DNA of 64,000 bases, from positions 1 through 64,000 of the forward strand of contig BCJJ01000054.1 in the NCBI GenBank assembly GCA_039545355.1. The letters run 5' to 3'. Below, one piece after another: positions 33,521-44,960 of the stretch. Below the pieces are notes generated by a model. The model made no database searches, was not told the origin of the DNA, and saw nothing but the letters and a program-made list of their open reading frames with translations. Within the stretch, counting starts at the first letter, position 1. Each line of letters starts with the position of its first letter. The position numbers and the translations under genes were made by a program. This DNA comes from Trichosporon coremiiforme (lineage: Eukaryota; Basidiomycota; Tremellomycetes; Trichosporonales; Trichosporonaceae).

Positions 33521-35796
33521 GAAGAGACTTCAAGATGGAGTTGGATCGTCGAGGAAGGCGTCGGGGTCGTAGGTGGCGCAAAGGGACGTGTCACAGCGCT
33601 CAACTCACAGTCGCTGGCGTAACTGGCGTCGATCACCGCGGAACCAAACAACCACGTTCAAAGCGTTGGCCGGCCAGGCTTGCGCACTGACGAAAGCGGA
33701 CATCGGACCCACTCCGGACTCGTCACTGCACTCAGTGGCTGACTGTGTGAACTGGTACGGGAGCGGGAGTATTCATCGGGAGGCACGTGTCGGATAGCGG
33801 ACCGGATCCACCGTGAGCCAGGATCCGCTGATCACCGTTTGATCGCTGACTCGCTGGAAGGTTGGCTGACGTGAGGTCACCGCTTCAAGTCGATGAGATC
33901 AGCCAAGATTCCAGCGGTTCCAAAGAATGCAAGGGTCTCGCGCTCTCTTGGCGTCCTTGCGACTCCGTGGCCGTCTGCTCAACTGGTCAAGTGGTCAAGC
34001 CACAGGCGGACTGCATATGCCGGTGGGGCTGTGGCCCGCGGTCCGAAGGCAAGGCACTGAGCACCTCAGTTGTCTGGGCACTTGATCGCTAGCGAAGTTC
34101 GGATGCGCGATCGTGAACACACATTGCGCGCTTGCTGTGCAGCAACCCTACCCCCGTGCCGGAGACCTCGGTTGGCCGGCAAATTTTAGGCGACCATACG
34201 ACGTCACTTGACCATGCCAGCTGCTGCAGTGCCTGCAATGAACTTGCGAGTTTCCCGTCTACTTTTGGCAATGTGTAGCCCCACATGCAGAAAACTTTAT
34301 GTCTCGGTGACCTCTACATGCCGCATGAGACGAGATGGGCTCATGATGGGTCCCGCAGTATCGACGAGCAGGGTCGGAGTAATCTATCGGCGTAAACATC
34401 CTATGCTATTCTGGATCAGCGTAGGACCGCACACAGCGCGCACGTACACCATGTGTGCACTGATCGAAGCGAAGCTTTGGCCCACATGTTTGTTTACATC
34501 CTGATGGATGCAGGTTCCAGATGGCGGGGAAGCCTCGCTTGTCCCGCGAGGGTTGAGCAAGGGGTTCTCGATTCAAGGCACCAATCACCTCGGTCATCTT
34601 TGGCATTGAGTCTGAGCCACTTGGCCCAGGATAGTAACTCTGGTAAGGGGACAGCGTGTGTGGCTTTTCGGGCTTGCCGCAACTTCGCAACGCGGTGAAA
34701 CGTCCGCACCTGCTGTCCTGAGCGATCCCCGTTCGAGCAACATGTGATGAGGTGACCAAACATGACAGCGTCGCGAGGCTACATGGTCGATCTGTGCGAG
34801 AAAGACTTTTGTTTGGCGGAGCAAAATTCGCTCAGCCGCCATCTGGACGGGGTCCTGGAACGATCCAGGGTGCGTCCAGGACGCCGGCGACGGCCAGCCA
34901 AGCGCCAACGCCAGCGAAGACAATGACGCCGCGACTTTGCGGCCGCTTGGACATCGGGTTAGAGACGTTTGTTCTCTCCGCCGAACCATACCGTGGACAG
35001 GAACGGTCGGGGCTCGTCATCTGACTCAACGGTTGGGTCACCGAGACGAGAGTCGGTCGGGTCCCTGCCGCCCTGCCGTGTGCCCTGAGGGTCGATGCGA
35101 GCGAGCGAGTGAAAGTGCTCGTGGCGGGCGGCAGTGGCGGGCGACTGGGGGGGGGCAGAGGGGATGGAGGGTGAAAGATGACGGGCTTTGAGTGGGGGAA
35201 CGCAGCGGAGTGGACGACTGCCCGCTTGAGATCGCGGACCAGGATGAGTCTAATTGACGGGGTTGACGGCACAACAAGCGAAATTTTACAGTGAACGGTG
35301 CCTGGGTCCGTCCAAGAGACCGACGTCGTTCAGCTCGGCCGCGGTGAGGGTTGGGTGAAGTAACTGGAAGATCAAGGGTATCACGTGCCGAACGTGCTAA
35401 TCGCGTGCGTTTCAATTGGAATCTTGCCCTTTTCGGTAATTTCCCCTCGAACTTTACGGGGTGACGTCCGGGCCTTCCGTAGTGGAGCGCGGCCGGGCTG
35501 CAGGGCCTGCATGTTATCATCGCCGTCCCCTCTCTCCCCTTGTTCTCTTGCTTGACGGAGACCGTGTAAAGCCATGGGGGGTTTCTCCTATGTGCGGGGT
35601 GGAGCGGGCCCGTACCAAGCTCTTCCAGAACTGAAAATATACATAAGTATCCTCGGTCATGACAGATGCAGCTCTTCCCAGCATAATATCTTGTCGCCTC
35701 TCCTTCGCCTCTGTACGACTACTTGCCCAGCAACCACTCCCTTGACATACTCATTAACTGCATAATCCATTCCCTCGAACTAGAACCTCTTTAATC
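33521..35796. other. Gene-poor region upstream of the MFS transporter
   Basis: About 2.3 kb contain only short ORFs with mixed codon use. Near 33550 a minus-strand run reading YDPDAFLDDPTPS then stop looks coding but could not be attached to a start. The 250 bp before the transporter ATG include AAAATATACATAA (35634-35646), a TATA-like element, and a CT-rich leader. Confidence 0.45.
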
Positions 35797-37572
35797 ATGA
35801 TCGAACCCGTCGAGGCTGAAATGGCCCGCCCGCCTATCTATAACGACCGACAGGAGCAGATCCTCCAGGACGAGGGTGTCGAGCTTGACAACGCTGTCAC
35901 TCGCAACTCGTTCGCTGCCTCCGACCCGACACTCCGCCACGAGGCTGCCATTGAGGCTGAGAAGCACCATGGCAAGATCCTCGTCGACTTTGAGCCGGGA
36001 ACGAAGGAGGACCCTCGCGAGTGGGGCAACGGCCGCAAGTGGTTTGTCACTATCAGCTGCGCTCTCCTCTGTATCTCCGTCGCTCTTGGATCCGCCATGC
36101 CTACCGGTGACATGCCCGGTCAGGCCGAGACCCTCCACGTCTCTATGGAGGTCATCTTCATCTCGATCTCACTCTTCGTTCTCGGTTTCGGTGTCGGTCC
36201 CCTCATCTTCGCCCCCCTTTCCGAGATGATCGGCCGCAAGCCTGTCTACTCGGTCTCGATCTGCCTCTACTTCCTCTTCACCCTCCCGTCTTGTCTCGCC
36301 AAGAACATCGCCACCATGCTTGCCGGTCGTATGATCGCCGGTATCGCCTCTTCCGCGCCCATGACCAACGTCGGTGGCTCCATCGCCGATGTCTGGGCTG
36401 TTGAGCAGCGTGGTATCCCCATGGCTATTTTCTCGATGACTCTCTTTATGGGCCCCTGCCTTGGTCCCCTCTTTGGTGGCTGGATTGCGCTCAAGACTCA
36501 TCAGTGGCGCTGGATCTACTGGGTCCTCTTCATCTTCCTCGGTGTCGTCTCTGTCTTTACTTTCGTCATGCCTGAGACCTACGCTCCCATCCTCCTCCGT
36601 CGCAAGGCTAAGAAGCTCAACAAGGAGCACAACACCGACGTTTACATCTCGAAGCACGACATCGACCAGCCGCCTTTCAAGGAGCGTCTCCAGACCTCGC
36701 TTCTCCGCCCCTTCGTCCTCATGTTCTGCGAGCCCATCATCCTCTGCATGTCCTTCTTCCTGTCCTTCATCTACTCCCTCCTGTACGCTCTCTTCTTTGC
36801 GTTCCCGATCGCCTTCGAGGAGATCCGTGGCTGGAACATCGGTATGACTGGTGTCGCTTTCGTCTCGATCATCATTGGTATCGCGCTTGCCATGCTCTGC
36901 ATGCCCCTCCAGGAGAAGCTCTACGCTACCCACTGCCACAACGCCGGCAAGTCGGTTCCTGAGGCCCGTCTCTACCCCATGATGGTCGGTGCTATCATCA
37001 TGCCGATCTCGCTCTTCATCTTCGCCTTCACGACCTACGAGCACCACCCCGTTCACTGGATCGGCCCCATGGTCGCCGGCGTGCTCTTTGGCTTCTCGAT
37101 GCTCATCATTTACATCTCGGCCAACTCCTACATTGTCGACTCGTACGCCAACTTCGCCGCGTCCGCTGTCGCTGCTAAGACTTTCATGCGTTCGTGCATT
37201 GGTGCCTCGGTCCCTCTCTGGGTAAGTACCTCCCCCAATCCTCTCCCCAGCCCTAGCTCCCTATTCACCTCCATCTTAAGTGTGGAGGCGAGACTTGGAA
37301 GTGTGGCGGAACTTTTTTTTTTTCATCCACTTGAAATTTCCTCACGACTTCTTTTACTCATAACTCGCCCAATTCTTCACCAATCTTCACACGGTCTGGA
37401 CTGGGATGGAGCTAACGTGGTGCAGATCGTAATTATGTTTCATAAAATGAAATTCTGGCCCGCTGGACTGCTCCTGGCGCTCATCGGATGTGTTATTGCG
37501 CCGATTCCGTACGTCTTCTTCTTCTACGGAGGTGGTGTCCGCGAGCGCTCGAAGCGTGCCGTCAAGGAGTAG
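35797..37572 (+). CDS. MFS drug:H+ antiporter type transporter (523 aa, DHA1-like)
   Basis: This is a plasma-membrane exporter of the major facilitator superfamily, of the polyamine/multidrug (TPO1/FLR1-like) group. Exons 35797-37221 and 37426-37572 join in phase to 523 aa with about 12 membrane segments. Family features are the cytosolic N-terminus ending DPREWGNGRKW, LSEMIGRKPVYS in loop 2-3, PMTNVGGSIADVW, GPCLGPLFGGWIA, and PETYAPILLRRKAKKL before the central loop. The 204-nt intron has normal borders (GTAAGT, GCTAAC, TGCAG). It is also a multiple of three and stop-free, so an unspliced 591-aa reading frame exists that would insert 68 odd residues near the last helices. Substrate is not predictable. 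Confidence 0.9.
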   Translation: MIEPVEAEMARPPIYNDRQEQILQDEGVELDNAVTRNSFAASDPTLRHEAAIEAEKHHGKILVDFEPGTKEDPREWGNGRKWFVTISCALLCISVALGSAMPTGDMPGQAETLHVSMEVIFISISLFVLGFGVGPLIFAPLSEMIGRKPVYSVSICLYFLFTLPSCLAKNIATMLAGRMIAGIASSAPMTNVGGSIADVWAVEQRGIPMAIFSMTLFMGPCLGPLFGGWIALKTHQWRWIYWVLFIFLGVVSVFTFVMPETYAPILLRRKAKKLNKEHNTDVYISKHDIDQPPFKERLQTSLLRPFVLMFCEPIILCMSFFLSFIYSLLYALFFAFPIAFEEIRGWNIGMTGVAFVSIIIGIALAMLCMPLQEKLYATHCHNAGKSVPEARLYPMMVGAIIMPISLFIFAFTTYEHHPVHWIGPMVAGVLFGFSMLIIYISANSYIVDSYANFAASAVAAKTFMRSCIGASVPLWVSTSPNPLPSPSSLFTSILSVEARLGSVAELFFFHPLEISSRLLLLITRPILHQSSHGLDWDGANVVQIVIMFHKMKFWPAGLLLALIGCVIAPIPYVFFFYGGGVRERSKRAVKE

Positions 37573-38513
37573 GGCGTTTACTCCTAAGTCAGGCGCTACG
37601 CCTGAACTAGTTTCTGGACCCTTAATCGCCATATTGCATTCGCAAGCGGACTTGCCGCGGCGGTGCTGGCACTCACAACTTCAATCATACTCAATTCAGC
37701 ATACTACCATCACATCTACTAGACTATCATAATCATGCATGGGTATCAGTGTATATTTCTACCTCTTGGCTACAGTTCAGGCCCCGTCTGATGCCGATAG
37801 GTCGTTTAGTTGACTCGTGGCACGCCGGAAAGTTGAAGGGGTCCCCTCGACTGGGTGCGGCGCTGACCCCAGCGGTACATAGTGCCATTCTGAAGGCACA
37901 GGGGAATGCGGCCCCCACACTGCCCACAGCCGTTTCACACCACTTTCAGACTGGAGGCGCGCGATCAGAAGCAGTTTGAGCATTTCTCAGCGGGGGGAAG
38001 CGGTTCTTAGAGTTTCCTCACCGCGCAGAGATCGTCAGTGCCACGCTGGGAGTCACCTCCGCCTCCAAGGCACCGGCCCACCACCGTCGGCACTCAGGCT
38101 TCCAGCACAAGTCCCTCAGCGACAACTTACAAGTTTGACACCGTACACTGCGTCAACGCGGGCGCCTGCTCCCCTCCTTTCGACACTAGATCGCACAATC
38201 TCATTCTATTCGAGGCATGGCGCCCCGAATATTCCGAGAGCTTGACGACCATGGCAGTCTCACTGCGCCTCCGCGTTGCTTGAGGATCGTGCCCCAGATG
38301 AGCCTGATGCTTCAGCCTTAAACAATCTTTCGTCTGAAGCGGAGGACAGACTGTCTCATGAAGTCCAGGGGAAGAAGGGTGCCCGCCCAAGACCACTGCC
38401 GTTCACCAGCGCGGGTGAATCGCAGCAAGCCAGCGCCGTCAAGCATCCTCGCTAAACCTCCTCGTCATTAGTCCTATGCCCCACATAGGTGTTGAGAATC
38501 AGGTAGGATTATT

Positions 38514-38846
38514 ATGCCCAACGCCATGCCCCCGGTCACTCCCCCAGTTGCGCCAGTCGTCCCTCCCTTCCCCTCGACGTACTGGATCCGCGCCCCACTA
38601 AGAACTTCAGCACTGATGCTCAGTCTGCCCCTGGGAGCTTGGGCGCCGCATGCGGCCTACGTTAACTGGGTCACGGCACACGATGCGCACATTCATGCAC
38701 AACGGCCGAGCGAAAGAGACCGGCACATGAGAGCGAGTATCCTTGGAGTGCGGTCGCCTGATGGGCGCCGTTGCCCTCGACCGACCCCGACTGTCCACTT
38801 GCGCCGACCTTGTGTGTCTCATTGCCGGCTTCCCGTCGCAAAGTAG
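38514..38846 (+). CDS. Doubtful small ORF, Pro-rich start and hydrophobic middle (110 aa)
   Basis: The ATG-initiated ORF encodes MPNAMPPVTPPVAPVVPPF, then STYWIRAPLRTSALML and LPLGAWAPHAAYVNWV, followed by a charged tail. The first 45 codons have the C/G-ending bias of real genes here, while the last 40 do not. It may be a true small gene whose 3' exon I cannot place, or chance. I recognise no family. Confidence 0.25.
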   Translation: MPNAMPPVTPPVAPVVPPFPSTYWIRAPLRTSALMLSLPLGAWAPHAAYVNWVTAHDAHIHAQRPSERDRHMRASILGVRSPDGRRCPRPTPTVHLRRPCVSHCRLPVAK

Positions 38847-39361
38847 CTCTCGGTTCCGCTGACTTGATGGGTTTCGCTGGTCACTGCATTCGTCTCCCGC
38901 AGCCCTTGTCACTTTGCACACCTCACCACCAATCACCGTTCCGTCAGGACCTGGACTGGAGCAAATTCTTGGTTAGATCACACCCCCTCTACCTCACCCA
39001 CAGCGATTCAACGCAACCTGGCACCAGTGTCCAGCTCAGTCACCACCTCCATGTGGTCCTCAGATAGGCGAGGACTGCGCTTGAAGTAATCCAGCGCGAA
39101 CCGAATTGCAACCGGCCGGTCCGTACAAGCCACCACGAGCCTAGCTTAGCGACTTTTGAGCATACAACGAGGGAGGAAGCTGGTCGGAGCGAGAAACACT
39201 CTGAACAACTGAGGAAGTGGCGGACGGGACTAGGGCAGGTACTTAGGTCCTCACGTCGAGACGAGGCCACCAAACTCTCGGAGACTACCCAGATCTCGCC
39301 GCGCACACCCGTCACCGATGACGGCGTCCGATCCACCGCTGCTCTGACGGAAGGCAGAGAT

Positions 39362-39622
39362 GTTCAGCTGGCGGGGAGTAGAGAACCCCAGCCAATGGGG
39401 AGCGGAGAAGCGCAGACCTCGGGTAGCAGCCAAGCCGGGGAGTCAGAGAGCGAAGCTCAGGAGGAGGCAACGAGAGGCTCTCAGGCGACGGAGAGCAGTG
39501 GCGTTCTGGTGATGGAGAGCAGAGGCATTCAGGCGAAGCAGAGCAGAAGGGATCGGGTGGCGGAGAGCGGCGAAGCTCGGGTGGCGGAGACCAGGCGGAC
39601 CCTGATCATTGAAGGCAGCGTC
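39362..39622 (+). repeat. Degenerate 24-bp minisatellite, about 11 units
   Basis: Consecutive units of 24 bp (one of 21) follow the pattern NNTCNGGNGGCGGAGAGCAGNGGN, for example at 39479, 39503, 39527, 39551 and 39575. The period is a multiple of three, and both strands stay open across most of it. The plus strand gives an 8-residue repeat with a central ES/ET; the minus strand gives a Leu-Arg-containing 8-residue repeat. No start, stop or splice context marks it as a gene. Confidence 0.8.
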
Positions 39623-39763
39623 CAAGTCCGAGAGAGGACCTCCAGGGGTGTCCAGTTCTCCCCACATCAAGCTGCCGCTTTGCTAGCCGATCCGACGACT
39701 TAGCTGAGAAACTCCCAAAGCTCGAAGACTGCTGTCTCTCTACCACATTAGTTTTGAGACCCA

Positions 39764-42053
39764 ATGAACGTCTCCCGCTTCGCCAGTTTCGCACCGGCAT
39801 GCCACCGGAGGCTGCCACCCTTTGGCCCGTCGACCTTCAGAAGTTTTACTCCCCATGTGCCCGTCTGCTCCACGCCGTCATCGTCTGCTCGCCTGACCCC
39901 GCGAGCTTTTCATCATGACCTCCCGCCGGAAGCGATCACGCTCTGGCGGTTTGATCTGAAGAACGCTGACCAGGCGATTTACATTCCAGGTGAAAAGCCG
40001 CCTCTGTTCTGGGGCGAGTGCCTGGACGGATACCTGATGAAGGAGATTCTACAGATGTAGCTTTTCTGGAGAAAGAGCCATGGACTGATAACTGCCAGGA
40101 GATGTCTGTTAGGGCGCGGGCTCAAGCTCAGGAGATCCTCTACTTCCATGAGCGCCTGCATGACGAGGGACCAGTTCGGGGGACTCTTCCTAACATGGTC
40201 GTTGGAGGACTATGCCGACACACCCCTGTGCTCGTCGCAAGAGGGGCTAGTTGCATCGGCCAAGGTCATGCGCCAGTACGGCTACCGCATCATCCGCGAG
40301 AGTGAGCTTCAGCTTCCCGATCAGTCTACATTTACGAAAGTCTGCTGTCTAGGTCTCACCCGCAAGCTTCAATTTGCTCACGCTCAGTGCCATGAAGAGA
40401 AACGCTAGTAACAATATCTGCGACTGTGCAGTCGACCCTTTCGATCGGGTGCCCTCCGAGTGGGCCGACTCGCGCGGCGTCGCACTCTGGCGGCAAGACG
40501 TTCTGTGCTACTGCTTGCATGGTAACTTGGAGCATAATGATCCCGTGTGGTTTGATGAACGACCGAAGAGGGAAGGCATCCAGCTGTACTGCACCTTTCG
40601 ATGTGTACAGAAAATGGAGCTCCGGGAGTCGACGGTGCACCGCTTCCTTCGGTCTATTGCCTTGGAGAAGAGTCTGGCGGCAGCAAGTCCAGGGCATAGA
40701 CTTGCGGTCTCTTTTGCAGCGGCAGTTTCGGGTGCGTTTCTCGGCAGTCTCAGGCTCGATGCCTTGAACGACCTGGAGAAAGTATACCTCGATGGGAGCA
40801 TCCAGCCGCTCGACTTCCGCCTGTTTAAGCCTAGCCTCGGACAGTCAAACACGTCACTGCCGACGACAGTCTATCTTCCTCCCGCCCGACCGTTCATGTA
40901 CAAACACAACCTGCTGCCATCCGATACAAACACCCTGCGGCCCGCCGACCTCCTTTCTATCATCGGCATCCGCTCGGACGCTAATGGCACCGACGCAAAC
41001 AACGTCGATTTCTGGTTAGCCGTTATCCGGGACGTTCTGCTCCGGGAGGAGAAGCTCTGCAACCGCTGGTGGTAGCAGGAGTGCGAGGAGTGGAGGAACC
41101 TACAGTCGGCAGACGCCAAAGTGGCCTTGCAGAGGCTGGCTCGCAATCAAGCGGCCTCAGTGATGCAGGGCCTCCGCACCCGTCTCGCGCTCGGTAGCGT
41201 CATCGGCACCTATTCCCGGCCCGGCCCACATGTGTTCTCCTACGTGGCTGAGGGCGAGTCGGGACCCATCTCCTGGGACTTCTGGCCCCCGGATGACGAT
41301 GAAAAGTTCGATGCGAAGTTCGGGGAACTGCCGTACGAGCCTCGTGACCTCCTGGTTAGCGCACCAGGTGCCGTTGCGTACACCACTCGGGGGCTAGCTG
41401 CAGTGTAAGTTTCCAACATGATCACCGGTTTACTGACGTTAGTACCCCGGCCGCATTTAACGCTGCACTGCAGCACCTGCGGCGAGCCGAGCCGTCTGCC
41501 GAGAATCTCCCTGTGACATTCGCCTCCGTTTGGGGCGAGCGGCGGAAGGATTGCCCGCCGCTTAGACACTTTAACGTCGTGGAGTTCGATGACCACAGGG
41601 GCTTCCAGGACGGGAAGAAGACGAAGAAGGCTAAGAAGGATAAGAAGGACAAGAAGGCTAAAAAAGATGAGTAGCCAAAAAAGGAGAACGAGACCAACAC
41701 TCCCCTTTCTGCTCGGGAGGGGGTCGTACAGGGAGCTGTCTCCCGATGTACTGACGAAGGAGAGTGCAAGGCCGAAGACGCAGCCGGACGCCCCTGCCAG
41801 CGGGTCCTTGGACTCAACCGACCGAGCGCTCGGTACCATGGTAGGCCTCGGAGCTGGCGCCGTACCTCCTGTCCTTGAAGCAATCCACGATACGTCTTCT
41901 ACGCGACCTTCCTTCCTTCCCGAGGCGGAGTGGGCGATCGTTCCCGAAGCGTTGCGGGGCAGTCCAGCTCTCTTGGCGGTGATCTTTCACCGAGACCCAT
42001 CGCAGGCGGTGGCCGAGGCTGTCAGCTCTCACCACGGCGCGTTTTCAAGCTAA
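39764..42053 (+). pseudogene. Decaying or stop-interrupted gene of unknown family
   Basis: Several protein-like segments lie in order on the plus strand. They include an Arg-rich start at 39764 (MNVSRFASFAPACHRRLPPF), a segment with LEDYADTPLCSSQEGL (about 40200), and a long frame at 40374-41408 with strong composition. The long frame is broken by an in-frame TAG at 41073-41075 (CNRWW, stop, QECEEW). It then meets a normal 38-nt intron (41405-41442) and ends DGKKTKKAKKDKKDKK at TAG 41672-41674. The same frame stays open for 67 codons after that stop, and a different frame with protein-like content follows to 42053. Upstream, frames change twice between 39990 and 40380 with only weak splice sites. 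I recognise no domain. Erosion is the simplest reading; assembly errors are possible. Confidence 0.55.
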
Positions 42054-42613
42054 ACAGACCTCCGCCCACAATAGTGCTAGATCAAGTAGACGCCTCATGT
42101 ATGTACATAGATCACCAGAATGTAAGAAGTCCGATTGTGAAAGACGCGGAGCTCGACACCCGAGCCGTGGAGTCTAGTCGTAGGCATGGAAAGGTTTTGG
42201 GCAGACAGTAGAATGCTCTGCTGCTACTAGAGGCATCGTTTACGACTGGTAGCTTTGCGCATCTCATCAGTGGCCTCATCGGCCTGCCCGCGAGACAGCA
42301 GTCCAGGAGGAGTTTTCGACTATTTTTGCTCCCACACTGTGCAGATCGCCACACCCTCTGTGCAGGGGCCCCGTGCACTCGCGTGGTCGCCATTTGCTTC
42401 CGCGCGACGTCGATGGGTGTCATCGGTGGTTTGACCTCTTCGCGACTTTGTCATACTTCAAGGTGCTCGAGTGCATCATTTCCATCGCTTTCTCACGACT
42501 CGGGCTTCATCTCTCGACAGAGCTCTGCGAAGAGCGAATAAATACCACTCTACTCCTTACGACCTCGGCCTCGACGACCCTTTGATCACGACTACGACAC
42601 CGCCAGCGCTCTC
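42054..42613. other. Intergenic region, no gene seen
   Basis: This is the presumed promoter and leader of the DUF2433 gene. It is less GC-rich than the exons. No supported ORF was found. Confidence 0.5.
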
Positions 42614-44856
42614 ATGGCATCCTCGAATGGCGTCATGTCTGCACCTCAGCCTCCGCGAAGTGCAGGCACGCACCACCCCCGTGTGTTACTTGCCGGGTCA
42701 TCAGCACGCATTCTCTGTGTCGCGGACATTCGCGGTGATTGTGAGTAGTGTGGACTATCGTCGACTTTCACGTCCGCTGACGCACAGACCACGAGCTGAA
42801 CCGTCTGATCCGCGAGCATGAGGCCACTGCCGTCATCCACACGGGTGACTTTGGCTTCCTGAACGCCGACTCGTTGGAGCGTATGGGTGACAAGTGGGTT
42901 GGCTGCGAAGCGCTGTGCTAACGAAGCAGGATCCTGCGGCATCTGCTGCAGTACTCGCCGCTCATTCCGCCCGTGACGCGCAACCAGCTCCTGTCCATTC
43001 CGGCACAGGCTGGACGGGCTGCCCTCATCAGCCAGCTGAACAGCTCCTCGATCCACTTCCCGCTTTCCCAATTTCCGCATCTCCTTTCCGGCGCGATCAC
43101 TTTCCCTGTTCCCGTGTTCACGGTGTGGGGCTTGATCGAGGACGTCCGCATCGTCGAGAAGTTCAGGACAGGGGAGTATGAGGTCAACAATCTGACGGTC
43201 ATCGATGAGGCGTCGTCTGCCTTGATCGAGGCGTCCGGAATCAAGCTCAGACTGTTTGGCTTGGGAGGAGCGGTCGCGATGCACAAGCTCTGTGAGTTGC
43301 CCTTCGATGACGTTGCTAACATCATCAGTCGACAACGGCGAGGGCTACGCCACGATCGCTGGAGGACAGGGCACGATGTGGACGACGGCGCTGCAGATGG
43401 GTGAACTCGTCGACACGGCCCAACGTGTCTATGACCCCACCGAGACTCGCATGCTCGTGACTTCCGCTCCAGTCACTCGCACTGGCCTTCTGTCGCTCCT
43501 GTCCCTGGCCGTCAAGGCTGATTTGACCATCTCCGGTGGACTGCACTGTGCGTAACCTGTAACGAATGCACTGACCCCCTAGTCCGCTACCCTGCATCGC
43601 TCAACGACTACGCCATCTATGGAGACTTTGACTCCTACCGCCAGAAGCTGGTCCTCGCGCGTGATAACTTTGTTAGCGTGTACGATGTCGTGAAGGACCG
43701 TGTCGACGGAAGCTTAAAGTGAGTCTCGTGGGAGACATCCGAGCTGACTATTAGTGAGCAGCAGCACGCCCTTCTGAAGAAGGTTCTCGGTATGGTCCAG
43801 AAGATCCCTACGTCGGAGGACAACGCGTGGACCAACACATGGCACTGGGTTCTCACCGATGCCATGTGTGGACACCTGCTGCTGGAGGTCAGCGACGGCC
43901 GCGTGTCTGCGGAGACGCGTAGCAACGGCCTCAACTTTGCTCACCGCGCGAACCAGGCTCAGCAGCCTCCGACTGCACCGGTTGCTTCTGCTGCTGCCCC
44001 TCTGGCCCAGTCTCGACCGGAGAAGCCTATCGTGGGCGCGGCCGGTGCGAAGTCTGTCCCGCCCAAGCCGATCGGCACGAACGCTGCGTCCTCCACGTCA
44101 GCGGCCAAGTCGTCCGGAGCTGGTCCTAAGACGGCCACGTCTCCCACGCAGGCGGCTACCCGCGGACTGCGACCGGTGAAGGATGCGAAGAGCGAGAAGA
44201 GCGAGCTCAAGCCGACGGACCGCTCCTCATCAGCAGCCGGCAAGGCCAAGGCCTCGCCGGGCAGCGCGCCTGTCCCTCTGCCTAAGGAGAAGAAGGAGAA
44301 GTCGAACGGTGAGAAGCCCGTTGACGGTGAGGAGTCTGAGGGCAAGGCGACCCCGAAGCGCTTCTCGCTCTACTTGAAGGGACTCCCGACCCCCACGTCC
44401 GAGGCCGAAGTCAAGGCGTTCATGGGTCCGGCGGGAGAGAAGGCGATCGGCATCAAGCTCGTCTACGACCATATGCGCCGTCAGAAGAACTTTGCGTACG
44501 TCGACTACGCGAACGAGCAGGAGATGCAGGATGCGCTCAAGCTGGCGCCGGTTGGAGTATGTTGCAAGTGCCGAGTATTTGCTAACCCATCACAGCAGAA
44601 CATCCGTGACTCTCCCGTCACTGTCGAGTTGTCGAACCCGCCCGTGCGCGGACTGGCGGCGGAGCGTGGACGTGGGTCTCGCGCCGGCAGCCGCCGAGCT
44701 GGACGCGGAGGCAGCGCTGGGTCGAAGGAGGCGTTCAAGGAGGGCAAGGACGGCGGCAAGTCAGAAACCCCGAAGCCAGAGGGCGGCAAGGAGGCGGCTG
44801 GAGCTGGATCTGGAGGCGGCGGCGCTGCTGCCGGCGGCAAGTCTGAAGACAAGTAG
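42614..44856 (+). CDS. DUF2433 calcineurin-like protein with C-terminal RRM (670 aa)
   Basis: This is a fungal DUF2433 protein whose N-terminus resembles a calcineurin-like phosphoesterase. Seven exons (42614-42740, 42788-42893, 42930-43291, 43329-43547, 43583-43718, 43755-44556, 44596-44856) join in phase to 670 aa. The N-terminal metallophosphatase-like part has ILCVADIRGDYHELNRL and VIHTGDFGF, with LRHLLQYSPLIPPVTR after. Typical later blocks are VFTVWGLIEDVRIVEKF, YATIAGGQGTMWTTALQMG and TSAPVTRTGLLS. A Lys/Ala/Ser-rich linker leads to an RNA-recognition motif near residues 495-560 (FSLYLKGLPTPTSEAEVKAF, KNFAYVDYANEQEMQDAL), then an RGG-like and Gly-rich tail. The combination points to RNA-associated function (inference). 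The last intron (39 nt) is in frame and stop-free. Confidence 0.88.
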
Positions 44857-44960
44857 AATTTGGATTAGACATCGATCACGACGTTACATATCGACTACAG
44901 CTAGTGTCATATAAAGTTATAAGCACCTGTGCACAGAGATGTATTTTTCTCTGTTCATTC

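Larger units (their letters stand above)
37573..39763. other. Intergenic region with a minisatellite and one doubtful ORF
   Basis: The first 900 bp hold nothing supported. A doubtful small ORF at 38514 and the 24-bp repeat at 39362-39622 are listed separately. The remainder shows no codon bias. Confidence 0.45.
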
